In this document: positions 5,455 to 11,642 of the stretch, piece after piece
How the letters are laid out: each line of letters starts with the position of its first letter
Numbering within the stretch: position 1 is the first letter of the stretch
Assembly (NCBI GenBank): GCA_964450265.1
Contig: CAYVCY010000062.1
Location: 1-11,642, forward strand
Origin: JAEZJZ01 sp964450265
Lineage (GTDB): Bacteria; Bacillota; UBA994; UBA5500
Reading direction: 5' to 3'
Length of the DNA stretch: 11,642 nucleotides
Notes under the pieces: model-generated
What the model saw: only the letters and a program-made list of their open reading frames with translations
Databases searched by the model: none
Told to the model about the DNA's origin: nothing
Program-made: the position numbers and the translations under genes

Positions 5455-7374
5455 ATGCGCACATTGATGATCGGAGAACACTTTTTGCCGATGAGCAGGC
5501 AGGAAATGCAGCAGTTGGGCTGGGACGAACTCGACTTCCTGTTGGTCACCGGTGACGCTTATGTGGATCATCCCAGCTTTGGTCCAGCCATCATCGGCCG
5601 CCTGCTGGAGCAAGCTGGATATCGGGTAGGTATTCTGGCTCAACCGGATTGGCGTTCCCCCAGGGATTTCCTGCGTTTAGGTCGACCGCGACTGGCCGCT
5701 TTGGTCACTGCCGGAAACCTGGATTCCATGGTCAACAACTATACTGCCGCCAAGCGGCCTCGGCGCAAGGATGATTATTCACCGGGAGGAGTCGGTGGCA
5801 AGCGGCCAGACTTGGCTACCATCGTCTACTGCAATCTGGTCAGACAGGCATTCAAGGGGCTGCCGCTGATCATCGGTGGAATCGAAGCTAGCCTCAGACG
5901 CCTGGCCCATTACGATTGGTGGGGCGATCGGGTGCGTCGCAGTATTCTATTGGATAGTCGGGCCGACGCATTGGTCTATGGCATGGGCGAGACCAGCATC
6001 CTGGAGTTGGCCCATGCGTTAGCCTTGGGAACCTGGGAGAGCACCCTGCCCAGAGTGCGTGGCATCTGTTACCTCGCTGACCGGGTGCCTGGCGATGCGG
6101 TGCTGCTGCCCGATTTTGAGCAGACAGAGAGCGATCAGCAGGCCTACGCGCAGGCCTTTCGCTTGGCATATCGGGAACAGGATGCGATCAACGGCCGCCG
6201 GCTAGCAGAGCGATATGGGGACAAATATGTGATTGTGCAACCGCCGGCTTTGCCGTTGGATCACGCGGCTTTGGATGCAGTCTACGAGCTGCCTTACACC
6301 CGCAAGTGGCATCCTGCCTATGATCCTTTCGGCGGAGTGCCGGCTTTGGCCGAGGTGCAGTTCAGTATCACCAGCCACCGTGGCTGTTTCGGTGCCTGTT
6401 CCTTCTGCGCCCTTACCGCCCATCAGGGTAGGGTGATCCAGTCTCGCAGCCAAGAATCGTTGTTGGCGGAGGCGAAGCTATTGACCGCTATGCCAGATTT
6501 CAAGGGATACATTCACGACGTCGGCGGGCCTTCTGCTAACTTCCATCAGCCTGCCTGCCCTTCCCAGTCCGAGCGGGGTGCCTGTCGCGGCAAACATTGT
6601 CTGCACCCAGAGTTGTGTACACAGTTGGCCGTAGATCACCGGCAATACCTGGAGGTACTCCGTCAGATGCGACAGTTACCCGGCGTAAAGAAGGTGTTTG
6701 TGCGATCTGGGCTGCGTTATGATTATCTGCTGGCCGACCCTTGCGACGATTTCTTCACCGATCTGGTGGAGCACCATATCTCAGGGCAGCTGAAGGTGGC
6801 GCCTGAGCATGTCAGCCCCCGAGTGACCCGGCTGATGGGTAAGCCAGGGAAGCGAATCTTCGAACGCTTTCGTGAACGTTACGAGCAGCTGAACCGCCAG
6901 GTAGGGAAGAAGCAATTCCTGGTGCCCTATTTTATGTCCAGTCATCCTGGTTCCAGGCTTGAGGATGCCATTGAGTTGGCGGAATACCTGCGGGACACCG
7001 GTCTGTGGCCGGAACAGGTGCAGGACTTTATTCCTACCCCCGGGTCATTGTCCACCGCTATGTTCTATACTGGAGTCAACCCTCTCACCGGCGAAGCGGT
7101 GCATGTGCCGAGAAGTGAGGACGAGAAGGCCATGCAGCGCGCCTTGCTGCAGTATTGGTTGCCCAAGAACTATCCCTTGGTGAGCAAAGCTTTAAGTCTG
7201 GCCAGCAGGCCCGATCTGATCGGCTACGGTCCTCTTTGCCTGATTCGTCCCCGGGGCGGTCGAGACAGGCATGATCGAGATGGGGTGGACAAGTCCCGGC
7301 GAGGGAGGCCAAATCTTGGGCAGCGGCGGGGGTCCGGTGGGGATAGGAGTAGGAGGAGGCGAACGCGGAGTTGA
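5455..7374 (+). CDS. ygiQ: YgiQ-family (UPF0313) radical SAM protein
   Basis: A 639-residue cytosolic iron-sulfur protein of the YgiQ family, whose reaction and substrate are not established. The N-terminal part has the family blocks ERHFLP-like GEHFLP (7-12), GDAYVDHPSFG and IIGGIEASLRRLAHYDWW. The radical SAM cluster is CFGACSFC with C311, C315 and C318 (CxxxCxxC). A second cysteine group typical of the family follows: C368, C377, C382 and C388. Further on are APEHVSP and the late block LIGYGPLCL. The last 42 residues (598-639) are an Arg/Gly-rich tail with about 16 Arg. ATG 5455 is fixed by GGGGAGG at 5443-5449. Its TGA overlaps the TTG of the helicase gene, and the helicase ribosome binding site lies inside its coding end, so the two are translationally coupled. 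The two palindromes upstream are the likely control region. Confidence 0.92.
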   Translation: MRTLMIGEHFLPMSRQEMQQLGWDELDFLLVTGDAYVDHPSFGPAIIGRLLEQAGYRVGILAQPDWRSPRDFLRLGRPRLAALVTAGNLDSMVNNYTAAKRPRRKDDYSPGGVGGKRPDLATIVYCNLVRQAFKGLPLIIGGIEASLRRLAHYDWWGDRVRRSILLDSRADALVYGMGETSILELAHALALGTWESTLPRVRGICYLADRVPGDAVLLPDFEQTESDQQAYAQAFRLAYREQDAINGRRLAERYGDKYVIVQPPALPLDHAALDAVYELPYTRKWHPAYDPFGGVPALAEVQFSITSHRGCFGACSFCALTAHQGRVIQSRSQESLLAEAKLLTAMPDFKGYIHDVGGPSANFHQPACPSQSERGACRGKHCLHPELCTQLAVDHRQYLEVLRQMRQLPGVKKVFVRSGLRYDYLLADPCDDFFTDLVEHHISGQLKVAPEHVSPRVTRLMGKPGKRIFERFRERYEQLNRQVGKKQFLVPYFMSSHPGSRLEDAIELAEYLRDTGLWPEQVQDFIPTPGSLSTAMFYTGVNPLTGEAVHVPRSEDEKAMQRALLQYWLPKNYPLVSKALSLASRPDLIGYGPLCLIRPRGGRDRHDRDGVDKSRRGRPNLGQRRGSGGDRSRRRRTRS

Positions 7375-9629
7375 ATTTGCAGCAGTTCGTGGCATATTTG
7401 CAGCAGCAGACCGAGGTACAGCAGAATATCCGTCAGCACTTGGTCTTTCCTAGTGTGCCGGCCAGCTACGGGGAGTTTCCGCCAGGGTTGGATGCCCGTT
7501 TGGTGCGGTATCTCCAGCAGCAGGGTATCCAGCAGCCATATTCCCATCAGGCGGAGGTTTGGCAACAGGTGCAGCAGGGCAAGGACGTGGTGGTGGTCAC
7601 CCCGACTGCATCAGGTAAGACCCTCTGCTATAATGTCCCGGTCCTAAACCGCATTCTGGCTCAGCCGGCCAGTCGGGCACTCTATCTTTTCCCTACCAAG
7701 GCATTGGCTCAGGATCAGGTGGTCGAGCTGCAGAGGGCAGCCGACGCCATGGAAGTGGACATCCGCACCTTCACCTATGACGGTGACACTCCGCCGACCG
7801 CTCGTCAGGTGGTGCGCACCGCAGGACACGTCGTGGTCACCAATCCGGACATGCTGCATACTGGCATTATGCCCCATCATACTAAATGGGTGAAGCTCTT
7901 TCAGAATTTGCAGTTTGTGGTGATCGACGAATTGCATACCTATCGGGGAGTTTTCGGCAGCCACGTGGCCAATGTGCTCAGGCGATTGCTGCGGCTGTGC
8001 AATTTCTATGGTTCCACCCCCCAATTCATCTGCAGCTCTGCCACCATCGCCAATCCGAAGCAGCTGGCTGAGCAGCTGCTCGGGCGGGACCTGCATCTGG
8101 TGGACAAGAACGGCGCTCCCCGCAGCGAGCGCCATCTGCTCTTTTATAACCCTCCGGTGGTCAACGCCCAGTTGGGCATCCGGAAGAGCAGTCTGTTGGA
8201 AGCCACCAAACTGGCCAGGCTCAGTTTAGGAAATCGGCTGCAGACGATCGTGTTTGGGCGCAGCCGTCAGTCGGTGGAATTGATGCTCACTTATTTGCGG
8301 GAAGGGAATCGCGCTGGCGGCAAGGTGGCCGGTTACCGAGGCGGTTATCTGCCCAGCGAGAGGCGACGCATCGAAGCGGGATTGAAAAGCGGCGAGATTA
8401 TGGGGGTAGTGAGCACCAATGCTCTGGAGCTGGGAGTGGACATCGGGCAACTGGAAGTCTGCATTTTGGCCGGATACCCTGGCACCATCGCCAGCGCTTG
8501 GCAGCAGATGGGGCGGGTAGGACGCCGACAGGGAGCTTCCCTGGCTATTGTGGTGGCCAGCAGCCATCCGCTGGATCAGTTCTTGATGCAACAGCCAGAC
8601 TACTTCCTGGGGGCCTCTCCCGAGCATGGTTTGGTCAACCCTGACAACCTCTCCATCTTGATCAGTCATCTAAAGTGCGGCGCCTTCGAACTGCCTTTTT
8701 CGCAGTCGGAAGTGGCCGACGATTATGTTACCCAGGAGATCATGGAGTTTCTGACGGAGGCGGCTGTGCTTCGGAAATCCGCAGGCCGATACTTTTGGAT
8801 GAGCGAGTCTTTCCCCGCGGAGGAGATCGGGTTGCGTAGCGCCAGCATCGACAATTTTGTGATCATCCGGCAGGAACATGGGCAGAGCCAGGTGATCGGC
8901 GAAATAGACCGCCTGGGTGCGATGACTACCGTGCACGAACAGGCCATCTATCTGCACGGCGGTCAACAGTATCACGTAGACCGGTTGGATCTTGACGAGA
9001 GAAAAGCATATGTTCATCCGGTGGATGTGGATTATTATACAGATGCCCATCTGGCGGTGAATCTGCAGGTGCTCTCGGTGCTGCAGCAAGAGCAGCGCCA
9101 AGCTTGCACCGCTTCCATGGGCGAAGTGGCCGTGACAATATTTGCCACCATCTTTAAGAAGGTGCGCCTCTATACCCATGAAAACGTCGGCTGGGGCAAG
9201 ATCCGCCTGCCAGAAGAGCAGGTTCATACCACCGCATTCTGGCTGAGCATAGATCATGATTTCGGATATTCCGCCGACGATCTGCAAAGCGGCCTGGTTG
9301 GCATCAGCAATCTATTGCGCGCTATCGCCCCGGTATTCCTGCTCACAGACAGCCGGGACTTGGGGATTTCCTGCCAAGTCAAAGCGCCCTTTACCGGCCA
9401 GCCTACCGTCTTTCTCTATGACATGTACCCCGGCGGCATCGGGTTAGCCGAGAAGCTATACACCATGCGGCGGGAATTGGTGGAGGCTGCCCTGCGCACC
9501 GTTGTCAGCTGTGGTTGCGCTAACGGATGCCCATCTTGTGTCGGGCCGGCCCGCGAGGTAGGAGAACAGGGGAAACAGATCGCCTGCCTCTTGCTGCAGC
9601 ATCTAAAGCAGGATGAAACCGAAGCCTAA
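7371..9629 (+). CDS. mrfA: MrfA-type DEAD/DEAH-box helicase with DUF1998 domain (YprA family)
   Basis: A superfamily 2 helicase of 752 residues, close to the length of B. subtilis MrfA (YprA), which acts in repair of mitomycin-type DNA damage together with the nuclease MrfB. Visible motifs: motif I TPTASGKT (77-84), motif II DELH (186-189), motif III SSAT (222-225), motif VI QMGRVGRR (379-386). The C-terminal DUF1998/Zn-binding region ends with C714, C716, C720 and C723 (CGCANGCPSC), as in MrfA. The N-terminal 70 residues are Gln-rich. The start is TTG at 7371, overlapping the ygiQ stop by 4 bp, with AGGAGGAGG at 7351-7359; TTG 7377 is an alternative. No mrfB-like gene is in the window. The family assignment is firm; a role in crosslink or adduct repair here is inferred from B. 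subtilis. Confidence 0.92.
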   Translation: MNLQQFVAYLQQQTEVQQNIRQHLVFPSVPASYGEFPPGLDARLVRYLQQQGIQQPYSHQAEVWQQVQQGKDVVVVTPTASGKTLCYNVPVLNRILAQPASRALYLFPTKALAQDQVVELQRAADAMEVDIRTFTYDGDTPPTARQVVRTAGHVVVTNPDMLHTGIMPHHTKWVKLFQNLQFVVIDELHTYRGVFGSHVANVLRRLLRLCNFYGSTPQFICSSATIANPKQLAEQLLGRDLHLVDKNGAPRSERHLLFYNPPVVNAQLGIRKSSLLEATKLARLSLGNRLQTIVFGRSRQSVELMLTYLREGNRAGGKVAGYRGGYLPSERRRIEAGLKSGEIMGVVSTNALELGVDIGQLEVCILAGYPGTIASAWQQMGRVGRRQGASLAIVVASSHPLDQFLMQQPDYFLGASPEHGLVNPDNLSILISHLKCGAFELPFSQSEVADDYVTQEIMEFLTEAAVLRKSAGRYFWMSESFPAEEIGLRSASIDNFVIIRQEHGQSQVIGEIDRLGAMTTVHEQAIYLHGGQQYHVDRLDLDERKAYVHPVDVDYYTDAHLAVNLQVLSVLQQEQRQACTASMGEVAVTIFATIFKKVRLYTHENVGWGKIRLPEEQVHTTAFWLSIDHDFGYSADDLQSGLVGISNLLRAIAPVFLLTDSRDLGISCQVKAPFTGQPTVFLYDMYPGGIGLAEKLYTMRRELVEAALRTVVSCGCANGCPSCVGPAREVGEQGKQIACLLLQHLKQDETEA

Positions 9630-9669
9630 CATGTCCACATCAAGCGACATAAATGTGCTAACATACTAG

Positions 9670-9696
9670 AGAGAAGTTTGCGCGTCTAACTTCTTT
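9670..9696 (+). terminator. weak hairpin between mrfA and rimO, possible terminator
   Basis: AGAGAAGTT (9670-9678) pairs with AACTTCTTT (9688-9696), 9 positions with one G-U, around a 9-nt loop. The T-rich stretch is inside the 3' arm and no clean T-run follows, so termination would be weak. It may attenuate read-through from mrfA into rimO. Confidence 0.35.
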
Positions 9697-9767
9697 AAGA
9701 CTGAATGATTTTGCTGGCAGGAAATAACGCCATTGCACAGCGGCTAGAGAGACTTTCCGCAGCTTAG

Positions 9768-9775
9768 AAGGAGGA
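9768..9775 (+). promoter_or_regulatory. ribosome binding site that decides the rimO TTG start
   Basis: AAGGAGGA lies 6 nt before TTG at 9782. The TTG start gives the family N-terminus (MKVGMITLGCAKN); the next ATG, at 9794, would leave only five residues before the first cluster cysteine and would be 18 nt from this site. Confidence 0.85.
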
Positions 9776-9781
9776 CTCGTT

Positions 9782-11107
9782 TTGAAGGTTGGCATGATTA
9801 CCCTTGGCTGTGCCAAGAATACGGTGGACACCGAGATCATGCTCGCTGATCTCAAGCAGCGAGCTTACCAGATTATCAGCGATCCCAGCCAGGCAGAAAT
9901 TCTGGTAGTCAATACCTGCGGCTTCATTGAAGCTGCAAAAAGGGAATCACTGGAAACTATTTTCGAAATGGCCGGCTGGAAACAGGAGGGTATCTGCCGC
10001 AGCCTGATTGTCACCGGTTGCCTCACCCAGCGTTACGGTGAACAGATCTTGGCGGATATGCCGGAAGTGAACGGTGTCTTGGGAACCGGCAACTTTCACC
10101 GCTTGCACGAGGTGATCGAGCGCACGTTGGTCGGAGAGCGAGTGTTGTTGATCGAGCAACCTACTTTTGACTACGATCAGGAGCGTCCTAGATTGCGGGT
10201 GACACCGGTGCACAGCGCATACGTGAAGATCGCCGAAGGCTGCGACAACCGATGTAGCTATTGTGTTATTCCGCTGGTCCGCGGCAGCTACCGCAGCAGA
10301 AAACAGGAGAGCATCATGGCGGAGGTTTCCCGTCTGGCAGCCGACAAGACGGTGGAGATCAACTTGATTGCGCAGGATACCACTCGCTATGGGCAGGACC
10401 AGAGCGGCCAGCTACAGCTGGCAGAATTGTTGCGTTCGTTGTTGACCATAGCGGGGCCATCCTGGTTTCGCCTGTTGTATGGATATCCCACTCACTTCAC
10501 CGAGCAGTTGATCGAGCTCTTGGCGACAGAACCTCGCTTAGTGAAATATCTGGACATCCCGCTGCAGCATATCAGTCCCCGCATCCTCAGGGAGATGAAT
10601 CGGCCGGATGATGTGCAACAGGTGAGAGCATTGATCTCGCGTCTGCGCCAGCGGATACCCGATTTGACTCTCCGCACCACGTTTATCGTCGGCTTCCCTG
10701 GCGAGCAGGAGTCCGATGTGCAGCTGTTGGCAGAGTTCATGCAGGAGATGGAGTTCGACCATGTCGGTATCTTCGCTTATTCCCAAGAGGAGGGAACTGC
10801 TGCCGCCAAGCGCCATGATCAGGTTCCCAGCGCTGTGCGCGAAGAGAGGCGTCAGCGGCTGATGGCTCTGCAACAGCCCATCTCCCGGCGCAGAAATCAA
10901 CGATTCGTCGGCCGCACCATCCCGGTGTTGGTGGAAGGTGCCTGGCCTGAAGGCAATGGCCTCTATGGCCGAGGTCAGAAAGATGCCCCTCTTGTAGACG
11001 GTCTGGTCTACGTGCATGGTGCCAAGGATGTTCAGCCGGGAAGGATCATCTCGGCGGAGATCACCACAGCTCAGGACTATGATTTGGTGGGGGTGGTTCG
11101 CAAATGA
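9782..11107 (+). CDS. rimO: ribosomal protein S12 methylthiotransferase RimO
   Basis: RimO is a radical SAM enzyme with two iron-sulfur clusters that adds a methylthio group to a conserved aspartate of ribosomal protein S12. The 441-residue protein has all three domains. The UPF0004 domain carries C10 (LGCAKN), C46 (VNTCGF) and C80 (VTGC). The radical SAM domain carries CDNRCSYC with C154, C158 and C161. A C-terminal TRAM domain follows at about 378-440. LGCAKNTVDTE and the IPLVRGSYRSR block fit RimO better than the tRNA enzyme MiaB. TTG start with a strong Shine-Dalgarno sequence. It overlaps pgsA by 4 bp (ATGA); the rimO-pgsA order is common in Clostridia. The promoter was not clearly found; TGCTAACAT at 9656-9664 is a weak extended -10 candidate. 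Confidence 0.95.
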   Translation: MKVGMITLGCAKNTVDTEIMLADLKQRAYQIISDPSQAEILVVNTCGFIEAAKRESLETIFEMAGWKQEGICRSLIVTGCLTQRYGEQILADMPEVNGVLGTGNFHRLHEVIERTLVGERVLLIEQPTFDYDQERPRLRVTPVHSAYVKIAEGCDNRCSYCVIPLVRGSYRSRKQESIMAEVSRLAADKTVEINLIAQDTTRYGQDQSGQLQLAELLRSLLTIAGPSWFRLLYGYPTHFTEQLIELLATEPRLVKYLDIPLQHISPRILREMNRPDDVQQVRALISRLRQRIPDLTLRTTFIVGFPGEQESDVQLLAEFMQEMEFDHVGIFAYSQEEGTAAAKRHDQVPSAVREERRQRLMALQQPISRRRNQRFVGRTIPVLVEGAWPEGNGLYGRGQKDAPLVDGLVYVHGAKDVQPGRIISAEITTAQDYDLVGVVRK

Positions 11108-11642
11108 CCTTGGCCAACCGCATCACCATGGTTCGTATTCTGTTAGTGCCCATCTTTCTGTTCTTTTTATTGCAGAAGATCGCCTACGGACCCTTCATCG
11201 CTGCCGGCATCTTCATCATCGCTGCCAGCACCGACGGATTGGATGGCTATGTCGCTCGCAAGCGCAAGGAAGTGACCAATCTTGGCAAGTTGTTGGATCC
11301 ACTGGCCGATAAACTGCTGATCACTGCTGCTTTGATCTCTTTGGTGGAGGCGGCGGTGTTGCCGTCCTGGGTAGCGATAGTGATCATCTCCCGGGAATTG
11401 GCCGTCACTGGGCTGCGCTCAGTGGCTGCTGCCGAAGGCATCGTTATTGCCGCCAGCCGATTGGCCAAGGTGAAAACAATCACCCAAATAATAGCAGTTG
11501 TCGGCTTGATGATCGACAACTACCCTTTCTCGCTCATTAATTTTCCTTTCACCAGTATTGCGGTAGGCGTGTCTATCGTTCTCACCGTCTGGACCGGCCT
11601 CGATTATTTCGTGAGCATCGGAAAACGTCTCAACTGGAGGTA
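11104..11642 (+). CDS. pgsA: CDP-diacylglycerol-glycerol-3-phosphate 3-phosphatidyltransferase PgsA (3' end cut)
   Basis: PgsA joins CDP-diacylglycerol and glycerol 3-phosphate to make phosphatidylglycerophosphate, the committed step to phosphatidylglycerol and cardiolipin, in the cell membrane. The ATG at 11104 overlaps the rimO TGA. The CDP-alcohol phosphatidyltransferase signature DxxDGxxARx8GxxxDxxxD is complete: D44, D47, G48, A51, R52, G61, D65 and D69. Hydrophobic helices surround it (about 10-41, 73-100 and 130-170). The frame is open for 179 codons to the window edge, where TA begins the next codon. The visible part ends in FVSIGKRLNWR, near the usual length of about 180-195 residues, so TA is probably the first two bases of a stop codon. 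That is inference because the third base is missing. Confidence 0.94.
   Translation, partial: MTLANRITMVRILLVPIFLFFLLQKIAYGPFIAAGIFIIAASTDGLDGYVARKRKEVTNLGKLLDPLADKLLITAALISLVEAAVLPSWVAIVIISRELAVTGLRSVAAAEGIVIAASRLAKVKTITQIIAVVGLMIDNYPFSLINFPFTSIAVGVSIVLTVWTGLDYFVSIGKRLNWR
11636..11641 (+). promoter_or_regulatory. Shine-Dalgarno sequence for the next gene
   Basis: GGAGGT at the end of pgsA matches the ribosome binding sites used in this window and would serve a gene starting just outside it. By synteny this would be cinA, followed by recA; neither is visible here. Confidence 0.4.

Noticed and set aside
5334..5555. 73-residue open frame through the ygiQ leader
   Set aside because: It has no ribosome binding site, starts within a palindrome, overlaps the ygiQ coding region in another frame and resembles nothing I know.
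9656..9669. sporulation-type -10 (CATACTA at 9662-9668) before rimO
   Set aside because: The -10 matches but no GHATR or KMATATTT box lies at the required distance upstream.
9630..9781. T-box or other riboswitch in the rimO leader
   Set aside because: No T-box sequence or other known riboswitch core was seen; only a weak hairpin and a poor -10 candidate are present in 152 bp.

Overview
The window is a block of nine genes, all on the + strand, from a member of the Bacillota (Firmicutes), most likely a clostridia-like endospore former. The evidence is the linkage tepA-ylzJ-spoIIIE followed by rodZ, rimO and pgsA. This is a variant of the conserved Bacillota neighbourhood that in Bacillus subtilis runs tepA-ylzJ-spoIIIE ... 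rodZ(ymfM)-pgsA-cinA-recA. Base composition is moderate, ribosome binding sites are strong AGGAGG types, and three genes start with GTG or TTG. I cannot place the organism to genus. There are no RNA genes, insertion sequences, CRISPR arrays or phage genes, and no intergenic gap exceeds about 200 bp.

Layout. (1) 109-1073: tepA (ClpP-like protease) and ylzJ overlap by 4 bp. They are preceded by a promoter-like sequence resembling sporulation sigma factor sites (sigma-G/sigma-E type) and followed by a good intrinsic terminator, so they look like a self-contained, probably sporulation-linked unit. (2) 1156-4278: a TATAAT extended -10 promoter leads into uppP (undecaprenyl-diphosphatase), whose stop codon overlaps the start of spoIIIE (DNA translocase). 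(3) 4284-5313: rodZ (cell-shape membrane protein) with its own candidate sigma-A promoter and a strong terminator. (4) 5314-9629: a leader of about 140 nt carrying two identical 26-bp palindromic repeats, then a YgiQ-family radical SAM gene overlapping an MrfA-type DUF1998 helicase gene. (5) 9630-11642: rimO (ribosomal protein S12 methylthiotransferase) overlapping pgsA (phosphatidylglycerophosphate synthase). The last two bases start what is probably the pgsA stop codon, and a Shine-Dalgarno sequence for the next gene (cinA by synteny) overlaps the edge.

Functionally the block combines envelope and shape genes (uppP, rodZ, pgsA), chromosome segregation and sporulation (spoIIIE, tepA-ylzJ), ribosome modification (rimO) and a likely DNA-repair helicase coupled to an uncharacterised radical SAM enzyme. 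The genes are mostly recognisable housekeeping families and I found no convincing new multi-gene system. The most interesting signals are non-coding: the twin palindromes in front of ygiQ, and the sporulation-type promoter flanked by TTCnnGAA dyads in front of tepA. The ygiQ-mrfA coupling is the most useful functional hint among the genes.
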